NCBI GenBank assembly: GCA_017400135.1
Contig: JAFPVJ010000027.1
Location: 1-64,000 of the forward strand
Length of the DNA: 64,000 nt
Origin: Bacteroidales bacterium
GTDB taxonomy: Bacteria; Bacteroidota; Bacteroidia; Bacteroidales; UBA932
Direction: 5' to 3'
The notes beneath the pieces were generated by a model. It searched no databases, was not told the origin of the DNA, and saw only the letters and a program-made list of their open reading frames with translations. Shown one piece after another: positions 1 to 8,582 of this stretch. Made by a program: the position numbers and the translations under genes. The first letter of the stretch is position 1. Every line of letters begins with the position of its first letter.

Positions 1-406
1 CATTATCCTTACTTATCAAGATAACCTTCAATCTTTCCATGTCAGAGAATAACGGAGTAATTACTGAATCAGCAATCCAATCTTGCGGAACGTTGTCATG
101 TGGTTTTCTTTTATAGACACAGAGCAAACCTGTCCTTGCATATCCGGGTCCTACCTCCACTTGATTATCTGTTACTCTTAATGAGCAAAAATACCCCCAT
201 TCTCTGGACATAAACCGGTATCTATCCGGCACGACTGCCTGATATTTCTCTGCCATTCGATTTAATCTTGCTATCGTTTTCCCTTCTTGAGATGGGTATG
301 TTGAAAGTGGCCTTGCGAAAGACACCAGAAATAAGAATAAAACCGGTAAAACAATCAAGGCTGAGATTATGATGGCCTTAATGATAGGTCGTTTAATGAA
401 AGCCAT
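1..406 (-). CDS. Candidate RHS immunity protein, partial (C-terminus outside window)
   Basis: The reading frame is open from an ATG at 406 to the window edge, so only the first 135 residues are visible. It starts with a basic tip and one hydrophobic segment (about residues 9-31), followed by a soluble domain with no motif I recognise. It lies 56 bases downstream of the RHS toxin end, on the same strand, and shares its AT-rich composition, unlike the GC-rich rest of the window. A small unrelated gene directly behind an RHS toxin tip is the normal place for the cognate immunity gene; that role is inferred from position and composition only. It could instead be an unrelated membrane-anchored protein. 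Confidence 0.5.
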   Translation of the reverse strand, partial: MAFIKRPIIKAIIISALIVLPVLFLFLVSFARPLSTYPSQEGKTIARLNRMAEKYQAVVPDRYRFMSREWGYFCSLRVTDNQVEVGPGYARTGLLCVYKRKPHDNVPQDWIADSVITPLFSDMERLKVILISKDN

Positions 407-462
407 AACTTAAATGCTATAATAATGAAAATAGTTCAAACAAAAAAGGATGTGACGAAACA

Positions 463-1446
463 CTATCGTCCTGGATGTTTAAATGAAGGATTTCGATATT
501 GATTCTTTCTAGCATATCTTATTCCGAGGGTTATGGATAGTTGATCATCTGGCGAGTCTGGTTGATAATCGTAACCATTTCTTTTCCCACCCACACGACT
601 ATTGACATCCGCCCCGATTAATAAAACGTTCTCCGGATACTCAAGCGTATAACCCGTCGCTCCCCATAAAAAATTACCAAAATTCATTAGATTATGCGCC
701 GTTTTCTCTCCATCTGGTAAGAATAATGCATTCGATTGAATATTACCTTCTGTGATTTTAAGGACGTTCTGAGCATAAACATTCTTTAGAAGAGAAAAGG
801 AATAGTCAAATGCATCCCCCCTTGTGCTCTCAAAGGCCAAAGAATGAGGGCCATTTGAAAACGCACCTTGAGAAGACAACATGCTGAACACTTCTTCACT
901 TGATACCCTTATAATTGTATTAATGTCAATATCTTCCGGGTCGTGAATAGGATCGGCAAAATTATAAAACTCGTAAGTAAGAACAGTGTTCCCTTGTTTA
1001 TCTTTATAGTTGTTCGCGAATATAATTCGATGCTCTCCTTCTGCCTCTATTCTGTACATATAATCTCCATTTTCGTTAAAGAGATACCAGTCTAATCCAG
1101 ACGGATCTATTAATACTATCGGATTATTAACGCAGTAGCAAAAGGGAGAATGTGTTGTACTGTTTATTGACGCAGGATCCACCGCCGTCCACCGTGCTGT
1201 GAACGGATCATACATCCGCGCCCCGAAGTTGAGCAGGCCGAGGTCGACCGAGCCGTTGCCAGATAAAGACGGCTGGTTGAATACCCCTCCCGGGGCGAAG
1301 CGCTGGGCTTCCTTGCCGGCATACTGCCAGCGGTTGTCCATCCAGCAGGTGAGTTCCGGATTCTGGATCCTCGTGCCGAAGGGCAGGTAGTCGTTCTGCT
1401 CCAGGACCTGCGGGGACCCCAGGTCTTCCGTGATGTCAATCACCAC
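463..1446 (-). CDS. RHS repeat-associated core end with C-terminal toxin domain
   Basis: This is the C-terminal end of an RHS/YD-repeat polymorphic toxin. The frame contains the core signature DHLGNVRVVID just upstream of the GTG at 1446, then GARMYDPFTARW, the NNP motif and DPSGL at residues 114-118, which normally marks the end of the RHS shell. The following ~210 residues are the variable toxin tip; the segment around FGNFLWGATGY and NGYDYQPDSPDDQ resembles, from memory, the family called polymorphic toxin type 44, but I cannot verify this. Base composition changes from GC-rich to AT-rich near 1170, about 20 codons before DPSGL, as expected when tips are exchanged. The upstream part of the gene is broken, so this piece may not be expressed from a full-length RHS protein. 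Confidence 0.75.
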   Translation of the reverse strand: MVIDITEDLGSPQVLEQNDYLPFGTRIQNPELTCWMDNRWQYAGKEAQRFAPGGVFNQPSLSGNGSVDLGLLNFGARMYDPFTARWTAVDPASINSTTHSPFCYCVNNPIVLIDPSGLDWYLFNENGDYMYRIEAEGEHRIIFANNYKDKQGNTVLTYEFYNFADPIHDPEDIDINTIIRVSSEEVFSMLSSQGAFSNGPHSLAFESTRGDAFDYSFSLLKNVYAQNVLKITEGNIQSNALFLPDGEKTAHNLMNFGNFLWGATGYTLEYPENVLLIGADVNSRVGGKRNGYDYQPDSPDDQLSITLGIRYARKNQYRNPSFKHPGR

Positions 1447-1646
1447 CCGGACGTTGCCCAGGTGGTCACCGGCGAACCAGCAGTCGCGTCGCTGAGCCAG
1501 GCATATTTCAAAGAGCTGCCGTGCATCGCTGCACTGTCGACTAAGTTAAGGACATTCCATGTCAATTCCAAACCTTTCCGCCCGTCGGAGGTCATATTTC
1601 CGTTGGTGTCATAGGTGACATGGTCCTGCACCGGGGAATGTAAAGG
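1440..1646 (-). pseudogene. Upstream RHS core fragment, out of frame and truncated
   Basis: A second piece of RHS coding sequence precedes the toxin end in another frame. It shows YD-repeat text (VTYDTNGNMTSDGRKG, LTWNVLNLV, YAWLSDATA). In intact RHS proteins this text is followed by several dozen residues before the DHLGNVR motif; here the two lie almost directly adjacent and in different frames, so there is both an internal deletion and a frameshift in the shared stretch 1450-1550. Upstream, the frame meets a stop near 1646 and the rest of the large N-terminal RHS gene is absent. The break coincides with the repeat array at 1650. This is a decayed remnant, GC-rich like the surrounding chromosome. 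Confidence 0.75.
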
Positions 1647-1649
1647 CTA

Positions 1650-1785
1650 TTTTGGGGAAGGTGGAAATAAAGAGCTTTTACCTTCCCCGGCGAAATGGCC
1701 TCGCAGATGCCTATGTGGCACATTTGATGGGGAAGGTGTCGGAGTAAATAATCCACCTTCCCCAAAAGGGGGCGACACCTTCCCC
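1650..1785. repeat. Five alternating copies of a GGGGAAGGTG repeat
   Basis: The 10-mer GGGGAAGGTG occurs directly at 1654 and 1729 and inverted at 1754 and 1776, with a 9-base inverted copy at 1680. The outer copies form a perfect 15-base inverted repeat (1650-1664 with 1753-1767), and another pair forms a perfect 13-base inverted repeat (1729-1741 with 1773-1785), so alternative, mutually exclusive hairpins are possible. The array fills most of the gene-free stretch between the RHS remnant and the Rel homologue, and begins where the RHS gene is cut. It may be a REP-type intergenic element or the footprint of a mobile element; I see no transposase. Confidence 0.7.
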
Positions 1786-1826
1786 AAATAAGGTCCTAAA
1801 ATGGAAAAACGCCGGCAATAATGTGC

Positions 1827-3701
1827 CTAGAGGCTGATCCGCTGGACCTCGTCGACGCCGCGGATGGTGGCGATGCTGTTCATGGTGTCGTAGAGTTCGT
1901 CGGCGGAGTGGACCTGGAAGTCGATCAGGCAGTCGACGATCTGGTCCTGGGTGACGGTGCCGATCTTGTCCATCGACAAGTGGCGCTCCTCCACGAAGCA
2001 GTCGATGATGTCTCGCAGCAGGTGATAGCGGTCGATGGCCGTGATCTTGATGCGGACGGGATAGGTCCGCTCCGGATCGACCTGGAAGGATGCGGCCACG
2101 ATCAGGTCGCCGTTCTCGGAAGCGAGCTTGATCGCCTCGGGGCAATGGCGGCTGTGAAGGGTCAGGGTCCCGTCGTGATCCTGGAAACCCACCACGTCGT
2201 CGCCAGGAAGGGGATGGCAGATCGGGCAGCGTATGAACTCCGGCTCGCCCTGGTGCTTCAGCAATTCATGGAGCCGGCGCCGGGTCTTGAAGGTCTTGGC
2301 GAATTCGAGCCATTCCGCCTTGGGCTTGATCGCGTCGCTGACACCAATCTCCACGCAGTCGCCGCGGTGCAGTTCGGTCCGCAGGGGACTGAGCTTGCCG
2401 TTGACGCGGGCATACTGGGCGTGATCGCCGATATCCGTGTGCACCTCGTAGGCGAAATCCAGGGCCGTTGCCCCCTTCGGCAGGATGATTCCCTTCCCCT
2501 TGGGGGTGAAAGCGATGATGTCTTCGTTGTAGAGGGAGGTGCTGACGCCTTCCATGAAGAGGAAGCTGTCGCTGTCGCCCGCCAGGTTCTGCAGGACGGT
2601 CTTGAAACGCTCCAGCCAGCTCTCGCCGCGCTCCACCACGCAACCCAGCTTGGCGTTGCGGTGCATGCGCTCGGAGCCGATGTGCAGTTCCTCCCAGGCG
2701 CCGGCCTGGTTGAGGAGCTTGACGTGGAAGCTCTGGTAACCGTTGTCCTTGGGATTGTCGATGTAGTTGTACAGGCTTCCGGGGCGCTCCTTGAAATACT
2801 TGGCCAGCACGGAATAGATGTACAGGGCCGTATCCTTCTCGACGGTGTCGTGGTTGATCCAGTTGTCCATCGGCTCGTAAATCACGCGCACGTAATGCTT
2901 GAAGGGAACGTGGGCGAAGTCACAGTTACCCTCCTTCATATCCCGCCAGATGCTGTACGGCTTGCGGTAGCGCACGTCGAGCCGGGCGGTCAGTCCCTTC
3001 TCCTTCAGGATCTCGAAGATCCGTTCCGTGAAGATCCGCACGGCTTCGGCCGTCCGTTCCTTGTCCTCCGCCAGCTGCTTTTCGATGAATTCGTAATCCC
3101 GCGGGCAGCGGAACTGGAAGGAGAGGTTCTCCAGCTCGGACTTGACCCGGTACAGGCCCAGCCGGCCCGCCAGAGGGGCATAGAAGAAGTCGGTCTCGCC
3201 GGCGATCTTCATCTGCTTGTCCGGCCGCATCCCTTCCAGGGTGCGCATGTTGTGCAGGCGGTCGCTGAGCTTGACAAGCAGGGCCCGGATGTCGTAGTGG
3301 ACCGAATCCAGGATCTGCTTGTAATTGTCTACCTGCTTGGTATTCTGGTATTTCTCTTTCTTGCGCTTGGTGACCGCATCCACGAGGAAGGCCACGTCAT
3401 CCCCGAAACGGGCGCGGATGTCCTCGACCGTGTAGGGCGTGTCTTCCACGACGTCGTGGAGGAAGGCGGCGATGACGGTGTTGGCATCGAGCTCCAGCTC
3501 CTCGGCCGCGATGTTGGCCACGGCGATGGGATGGATGATGTAGGGCTGGCCGGTCTTGCGCTTCTGGCCCTCGTGGGCCTGTTCGGCCAGGGCGAAGGCG
3601 TCCTTGATACGCTGCAGGTCTTCCGCGCTGACACGCGGAGCCATCACGTCGAAAACATGCTGGGCGGACGCCTGGATCTGTTCCTGAATAGTTTTTTCCA
3701 T
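1827..3701 (-). CDS. RelA/SpoT family (p)ppGpp protein, probably hydrolase-dominant
   Basis: A 624-residue long-form RelA/SpoT homologue: HD hydrolase domain (about 30-200), synthetase-like domain (about 220-350), TGS domain (about 380-450) and a C-terminal ACT domain (about 545-624). The hydrolase site looks intact: H57, HD at 82-83, ED at 86-87 and D147 in KLSDRLHN. The synthetase domain is altered: the position of the catalytic Asp in the usual YDLxAxR text is Phe267 (VPFKHYVRV), and the usual EVQIRT is ELHIGS, although NPKDNGYQSFH is kept. Known family members hydrolyse or make the stringent-response alarmone; here I infer mainly hydrolysis. It is about 100 residues shorter than typical bifunctional Rel proteins. 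The start at 3701 is the only plausible ATG before the HD domain. Confidence 0.9.
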   Translation of the reverse strand: MEKTIQEQIQASAQHVFDVMAPRVSAEDLQRIKDAFALAEQAHEGQKRKTGQPYIIHPIAVANIAAEELELDANTVIAAFLHDVVEDTPYTVEDIRARFGDDVAFLVDAVTKRKKEKYQNTKQVDNYKQILDSVHYDIRALLVKLSDRLHNMRTLEGMRPDKQMKIAGETDFFYAPLAGRLGLYRVKSELENLSFQFRCPRDYEFIEKQLAEDKERTAEAVRIFTERIFEILKEKGLTARLDVRYRKPYSIWRDMKEGNCDFAHVPFKHYVRVIYEPMDNWINHDTVEKDTALYIYSVLAKYFKERPGSLYNYIDNPKDNGYQSFHVKLLNQAGAWEELHIGSERMHRNAKLGCVVERGESWLERFKTVLQNLAGDSDSFLFMEGVSTSLYNEDIIAFTPKGKGIILPKGATALDFAYEVHTDIGDHAQYARVNGKLSPLRTELHRGDCVEIGVSDAIKPKAEWLEFAKTFKTRRRLHELLKHQGEPEFIRCPICHPLPGDDVVGFQDHDGTLTLHSRHCPEAIKLASENGDLIVAASFQVDPERTYPVRIKITAIDRYHLLRDIIDCFVEERHLSMDKIGTVTQDQIVDCLIDFQVHSADELYDTMNSIATIRGVDEVQRISL

Positions 3702-3741
3702 AATCGAGGCATAAATATAGTCTTTTTTAGTGTTTTTTGGC

Positions 3742-3749
3742 TAATTTTG
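3742..3749 (+). promoter_or_regulatory. Candidate -7 box (TAATTTTG) for upp
   Basis: TAATTTTG matches the Bacteroidota TAnnTTTG box, 20 bases before the upp start in the divergent gap with the Rel homologue. No clear TTG element lies at the expected upstream distance, only a T-rich run. Confidence 0.4.
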
Positions 3750-3769
3750 TGTAATCAAACACTGAACCT

Positions 3770-4399
3770 ATGAGCCAACTGCATGTAATCGACCATCCGA
3801 TGATCCAGCACAAGCTGAGCATCTTGAGAAAAATCGGGACTGGATCCAAGGATTTCCGCGAACTTCTCACCGAAATCTCCCTCCTGATGGGTTATGAAAT
3901 CACGCGGGACCTTCCCCTTGAAGAAGTTGAGATCGAGACTCCGATCTGTCCGATGACCGCAAAGCAGGTCTCCGGCCGTAAATTGGCCATCGTTCCCATC
4001 CTGCGGGCGGGACTCGGCATGGTAGACGGCCTGCTGAATCTGGTCCCGGTCGCCAGGGTGGGCCATATCGGCCTGTACCGTAACGAGGAAACCCACGAGC
4101 CGGTCGAGTATTACTGCAAGTTGCCGGAGGACATCCAGGACCGCCTGGTCATCGTGACCGACCCGATGCTGGCCACCGGCGGCAGCGCCGTCGACGCCCT
4201 CTCGATGCTCAAGGCGCGGGGCTGCACCCACATCAAGCTGATGTGCCTGGTGGGCGTGCCGGAAGGCATCGCCAAGGTCCAGGCGGCCCATCCTGACGTG
4301 GACATCTTCGTCGCCGCGGTGGATGACCATCTCAACGAGAATGCCTATATCGTCCCGGGTCTGGGAGACGCCGGCGACCGCATTTTCGGTACCAAGTAA
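3770..4399 (+). CDS. upp: Uracil phosphoribosyltransferase
   Basis: Converts uracil and PRPP to UMP in the pyrimidine salvage pathway, in the cytosol. The protein has 209 residues, the usual family length, with the PRPP-binding loop [11 protein letters not shown] at 130-140, the upstream [10 protein letters not shown] segment and the uracil-binding end ([14 protein letters not shown]). It is transcribed away from the Rel homologue, from a gap holding a TAATTTTG box. The following GH3 gene starts 6 bases after the stop, so they may be cotranscribed, though their functions are unrelated. Confidence 0.97.
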   Translation: MSQLHVIDHPMIQHKLSILRKIGTGSKDFRELLTEISLLMGYEITRDLPLEEVEIETPICPMTAKQVSGRKLAIVPILRAGLGMVDGLLNLVPVARVGHIGLYRNEETHEPVEYYCKLPEDIQDRLVIVTDPMLATGGSAVDALSMLKARGCTHIKLMCLVGVPEGIAKVQAAHPDVDIFVAAVDDHLNENAYIVPGLGDAGDRIFGTK

Positions 4400-4405
4400 T
4401 TGAAT

Positions 4406-6733
4406 ATGAGAATCGGACGTATCCTCGTCCTCGCATCCGTAGCTGTCCTGCTGTTCGGGTGCGTCGGGCACAATGATTACCACAAGGCCGGGCTTTCCCC
4501 GGAAAAGAGGGCCGCGGACCTGCTGTCCCGGATGACGACGGAAGAGAAGATCGGGCAGTTGCTGTGCCCCTACGGCTGGCCCATGTTCGAAAAGACCTCT
4601 CCGACCGAGGCGACCTACAGCGATGCTTACGTGGATTTCATCCGGAACCAGCACGGCGGCATGCTCTGGGGTTTCTTCCGTGCCGATCCCTGGACGTGCA
4701 AGACCTTTGAGAACGGCCTGGACACCCCGGCCGCCATCTCGGCCATCAACGCCCTGCAGCGCTACGCCGTGGATTCGACGCGGCTCGGCATCCCCATCCT
4801 GCTGGCGGAAGAGGCGCCTCACGGCCACATGGCCCTGGGTACGACGGTTTTTCCCACGGGTATCGCCCTCGCTTCGACCTGGGACCCGGCTCTGATGGAG
4901 CAGGTCGGCCGCGCGGTGGCCGAGGAACTCCGGGCGGTCGGCGCCTATATCGCTTACGGTCCCGTCATCGACCTGGCGCGTGAACCGCGCTGGTCCCGGG
5001 TGGAGGAGACTTACGGCGAGGACCCCTGCCTGACTTCAGCGATGTCGGCGGGCCTGGTGCGGGGCATGTCTCCGCTGCACAACGGCTGGGACAAGGGCGT
5101 GATTTCCACCCTGAAACATTTCGTGGCCTACGGCGTCCCCGCCGGCGGCCACAACGGCAATCCTTCGGTCATCGGTCCGCGGGACCTGTATGAGAATGTC
5201 CTGCCGACTTTCAAGGCCGGCATCGATGCGGGCGCCCTGTCCGTGATGACTTCCTACAATTCCATCGACGGCGTGCCGAGCACGTCCAACGGGACGCTGC
5301 TGAACGGCGTGCTGCGCGGGGAGTGGGGTTTCGACGGATTCGTCGTGTCGGACCTGTTCAGCATCGACGGCCTGTATCAGACGCATCATGTCGCCGCGGA
5401 TGCCGCGGGGGCGGGCAAATTGGCCCTGGAGGCGGGCGTGGACGTGGATTTGGGCGCCAAGTGTTTCGCCCGGCTGAAAGAAGACGTGGAGTCGGGGAAG
5501 GTCAGTTCGAAGGACCTGGACGCGGCCGTGCGCCGGGTGCTGGAGCTGAAATTCAAGCTCGGACTTTTCGAGAATCCATTTGCCGATCCGGCGGATGCGC
5601 CCGTCGTGCGCAGCGAGGCTCACTGCGAAACCGCCCTGCAGGCAGCGCGGGAAGGCGTTGTCTTGCTGGAAAACAACGGCATCCTGCCCCTCTCGCGTGC
5701 AGACCATGTCGCCGTGATCGGGCCGAACGCCGACGAGATGTACAACCAGTTGGGAGATTATACCGCACCCCAGCGGCCGGAGTATGTCACGACGCCCCTG
5801 GAGGGCATCATCGCCAAGATCGGTGCGAAACAGGTCCATTATGCGAAAGGCTGCTCGATCCGGGACAATAAGAAGAACAATTTCTCCGAAGCGGTCATGG
5901 CGGCCAAGATCTCCAATGTGGCCGTGGTCTTCGTCGGCGGTTCCAGCGCAAGGGATTTCAACACGCTCTTCCAGGAGACCGGCGCCGCTGCGGTCGGGCA
6001 GGGAACGGCCAGCGACATGGAATGCGGTGAGGGTTACGACCGCGAGTCGCTTGAACTGATGGGCCTGCAGATGGACCTGCTCAAGGCGATCAAGGCCACC
6101 CATACGCCGATGGTGGTCGTCTATATCGAAGGACGCCCCCTGGACAAGCGCTGGGCCAAGGAAAATGCGGATGCGGTCCTGACGCAGTTCTATCCGGGTC
6201 AGGCGGGCGGCGAGGCGATCGCCGACGTCCTGTACGGGGATTACAACCCGGCCGGCCGGCTTCCGGTCTCCGTGCCGCGCACGGCGGGTCAGTTGCCGGT
6301 GTATTACAACCAGCCGTTCCCGGTACCGGGGAACTATGTGGAGGGCCCCGCGAAACCCCTGTACAGTTTCGGCTATGGCCTGAGCTATACGACATTCTCT
6401 TACGACAGCCTGGTCTGCGAGCCGGCCGGGAAGAACCGCGTGCGGGTGAAGGTCGGCGTGACCAATACCGGCCAGCGCGACGGCGACGAGGTGGTGCAGG
6501 TCTATGTGACGGACCCGGTGGCCTCGACCGTGCGTCCCTGCAAGCAGCTTCGCGCCTTCCAAAGGATTTTCCTGAAAGCAGGGGAGAGCCGGACGGTGGA
6601 ACTGGAACTGGGCCCCGAGGCTTTCTCGCTCTATAATTTGGAGATGAAGGAGGTCATCGAGCCGGGCGAATTCGTGATCCAGGCCGGCCCTTCTTCAGAC
6701 AACACTCCTCTGGTTCAGACGATTACCCTTTAA
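4406..6733 (+). CDS. Glycoside hydrolase family 3 beta-glucosidase-type lipoprotein
   Basis: A 775-residue GH3 enzyme with N-terminal TIM barrel, alpha/beta sandwich and C-terminal fibronectin-III-like domain (from about 660), the layout of BglX-type beta-glucosidases and xylosidases. The likely nucleophile is Asp316 in GFDGFVVSDLFSIDGL. The N-terminus is a lipoprotein signal ending in LLFGC (Cys19), so the enzyme is probably anchored in the periplasm or outer membrane and releases sugars from glucosides or xylosides; the exact substrate cannot be read from sequence. I start at the ATG at 4406 rather than the in-frame TTG two codons upstream, because it gives a clean signal peptide. Its stop overlaps by four bases the stop of the convergent ThuA-like gene. 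Confidence 0.93.
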   Translation: MRIGRILVLASVAVLLFGCVGHNDYHKAGLSPEKRAADLLSRMTTEEKIGQLLCPYGWPMFEKTSPTEATYSDAYVDFIRNQHGGMLWGFFRADPWTCKTFENGLDTPAAISAINALQRYAVDSTRLGIPILLAEEAPHGHMALGTTVFPTGIALASTWDPALMEQVGRAVAEELRAVGAYIAYGPVIDLAREPRWSRVEETYGEDPCLTSAMSAGLVRGMSPLHNGWDKGVISTLKHFVAYGVPAGGHNGNPSVIGPRDLYENVLPTFKAGIDAGALSVMTSYNSIDGVPSTSNGTLLNGVLRGEWGFDGFVVSDLFSIDGLYQTHHVAADAAGAGKLALEAGVDVDLGAKCFARLKEDVESGKVSSKDLDAAVRRVLELKFKLGLFENPFADPADAPVVRSEAHCETALQAAREGVVLLENNGILPLSRADHVAVIGPNADEMYNQLGDYTAPQRPEYVTTPLEGIIAKIGAKQVHYAKGCSIRDNKKNNFSEAVMAAKISNVAVVFVGGSSARDFNTLFQETGAAAVGQGTASDMECGEGYDRESLELMGLQMDLLKAIKATHTPMVVVYIEGRPLDKRWAKENADAVLTQFYPGQAGGEAIADVLYGDYNPAGRLPVSVPRTAGQLPVYYNQPFPVPGNYVEGPAKPLYSFGYGLSYTTFSYDSLVCEPAGKNRVRVKVGVTNTGQRDGDEVVQVYVTDPVASTVRPCKQLRAFQRIFLKAGESRTVELELGPEAFSLYNLEMKEVIEPGEFVIQAGPSSDNTPLVQTITL

Positions 6734-7641
6734 GGACGGTATTCCGGACGGAGAGATACCTGGGTGTCGGTCGGGAAATCGGCCGGCACTTTTTGTGTGA
6801 CCTGCCCGCGGGCGCACCATTCCGCGGCCCGGAGCAGCAGGACCTGGAATCCCGTACACTGCATCGCCGGATTATTCTCGAGCGTCTCTCCCGCGTGGCC
6901 GAGCATCGTATGGAAGATGCGCGCCTTGCCGTAATCCACCGTAAAGACGAGCGGCTCCTCGCGCCCGGACCCGCGCAGGGTGGAGTCGGCGTAGGCGGTA
7001 TAGAGCAAGTCCCCGATCTCGCCGGGGCCGCGCATCCGGTCATAGAGTTCATCTTCCGCGTGCATCCATCGGGCCGGCAGTCCTTTCACGATCGGGTGCT
7101 CAGCGCCGCTCCGCAGGGTCAGCACATATTCGTGCCTGGCGCCGTGGGAGCCGCCGGGACCGGGTAGGGTGTCCCGGACCAGCGCCCCGTCCTGCCAGTA
7201 GCGGTAGGGTCCGGAGTGCTCATTCCGGCCGCCCCAGCCGCCGAGGGCGATGATGCGGTTGAACTCCTCCCATTCCGGGAAAGCGTTGTCGGCCGCGTGA
7301 TAGACGATGACGCCCCCGCCGGCCTGCACATAGTCGAGGAAGGCCTGCTGCATCGTTTCCGACCAAGGGTCGCCGTTATAGTCGAGCACGACGACCTCGT
7401 ATCGGCTGAAATCCACGCTGAAACCGCTCATGTCCTCTCCGGCGGCGGGGGAGACGGCCACGTCCATGGAGAAGAGTCCGGAGTTTTCCAAAGTTTGCCG
7501 GATCGCTTCGGAACTGACCGGCCAGTTGTGGTTGTTCTGTCCCGTGACGATGACGCCCCGGATGGGCTGGGCGGCCTGTCTGCAGCCGCAGAGGCAAAGG
7601 CCGAGTACGGCGCAGACAAGCGCCGGAAAGAGCTTTCTCAT
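6730..7641 (-). CDS. ThuA-like domain lipoprotein
   Basis: A 303-residue protein with a signal peptide ending in LCLCGC (lipid attachment at Cys20) and a ThuA-like (class I glutamine amidotransferase-like) fold: a VIVTGQNNHNW start strand, a VVVLDYNGDPW segment, GGGVIVYHAADNAFPEW, and a late RIFHTMLGHAGETL motif typical of the family. The family is found beside sugar-processing genes, but its chemistry is poorly defined; no reaction is assigned here. It is the last gene of a minus-strand run with the permease and the nuclease upstream, 10 bases after the permease stop. Confidence 0.85.
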   Translation of the reverse strand: MRKLFPALVCAVLGLCLCGCRQAAQPIRGVIVTGQNNHNWPVSSEAIRQTLENSGLFSMDVAVSPAAGEDMSGFSVDFSRYEVVVLDYNGDPWSETMQQAFLDYVQAGGGVIVYHAADNAFPEWEEFNRIIALGGWGGRNEHSGPYRYWQDGALVRDTLPGPGGSHGARHEYVLTLRSGAEHPIVKGLPARWMHAEDELYDRMRGPGEIGDLLYTAYADSTLRGSGREEPLVFTVDYGKARIFHTMLGHAGETLENNPAMQCTGFQVLLLRAAEWCARGQVTQKVPADFPTDTQVSLRPEYRP

Positions 7642-7651
7642 AGGTCGGAAT

Positions 7652-8578
7652 TTAGAAAGCCAGGGCGATGGCGGCGATGGCCAGGACCAGGCCGGCGACC
7701 TGCAGCCATTTCAGCTTCTCCTTGAAGAAGAGCACGCCGATCAGGGTGGCCAGGATGACGATACCGATGTTGTAGAGCGGATAGAAGGTGCCCGTCGCAA
7801 GGACGCCGAGCGCCTTGAGTGCACAGGAGGTGCAGACGATGTTGATCACGCCCAGCGCGAGGCCGCCCAGCAGGCTGCGCCAGGTGACCTTGTGCTTGCG
7901 GAAGGATCCGGTAACCAGGCAGACGACCAGGCCCGCGAGAGTGGCCATCAGGAAGATGGTGCAGGTCAGGGCGTCCAGCTGGCGGCCCATCAGGACGGGG
8001 TCGCCGGCGCTGACGCGGTCCACGGAATGTTGCGCGAGCTTGAGGGTGAAGTCCGACAGACCGAAGGCGATGAAGACGGCGATCAAGGCGATGATGGCTT
8101 TCCGGCGGCGGTCCTTGTCCGTGCCTCCGACTGATGCGGGCTCTTCATCCTCGGCGGGGAGGACGATGAGGGCCATCGAAAGCAGGATCAGCCCGACGGC
8201 GAGCCAGGACGGCGCGGGCTGGGCCAGCAGGATCCAGCTCAGCAGCACGGGCAGGATCAGGGACGCACGGGCCGCGGCCGTCGTGAGGGCGACGCCGCAG
8301 TGCCAGGTGGCGCGGTCCATGATGGAGAAGCCCGCGAGGAAGAGGATGCCCTGCAGCACGCAGGCGCCGACGGACGCCTTCGAAAGGATGAAATCCTGCA
8401 CGGGGATGCTGCCGCCCGGTCCCGTCAGCCGGAAGAGGAGGGGAATCAGCGTAATGATGAAGGCGGAGGCGTAGTTGAACAGGATGACTTGCTGCGTGTC
8501 GATCTGCCAGCGCTGGCAGACCTTCAGGGTCACGGAAAACAGGGATCCGAAAAGGATTGCAAAAAGCAGGTAAACCAT
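7652..8578 (-). CDS. EamA/DMT-family membrane transporter
   Basis: About 308 residues with some ten hydrophobic segments arranged as two repeated halves, as in EamA-type drug/metabolite transporters. A charged loop rich in Glu, Asp and Arg (DEEPASVGGTDKDRRRK) lies in the middle and the C-terminal half begins after it. The substrate is unknown. An upstream in-frame ATG at 8644 exists but lies inside the nuclease gene and would add 22 low-complexity residues; the ATG at 8578, four bases after the nuclease stop, places the first helix directly at the N-terminus and is preferred. Confidence 0.85.
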   Translation of the reverse strand: MVYLLFAILFGSLFSVTLKVCQRWQIDTQQVILFNYASAFIITLIPLLFRLTGPGGSIPVQDFILSKASVGACVLQGILFLAGFSIMDRATWHCGVALTTAAARASLILPVLLSWILLAQPAPSWLAVGLILLSMALIVLPAEDEEPASVGGTDKDRRRKAIIALIAVFIAFGLSDFTLKLAQHSVDRVSAGDPVLMGRQLDALTCTIFLMATLAGLVVCLVTGSFRKHKVTWRSLLGGLALGVINIVCTSCALKALGVLATGTFYPLYNIGIVILATLIGVLFFKEKLKWLQVAGLVLAIAAIALAF

Positions 8579-8582
8579 AGGC

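Noticed and set aside
1821-3773. 650-codon open frame antisense to the Rel homologue
   Set aside because: It is the codon-shadow of a GC-rich gene: no family text, biased toward V, D, L and H as in antisense frames, and it runs through the Rel start and promoter.
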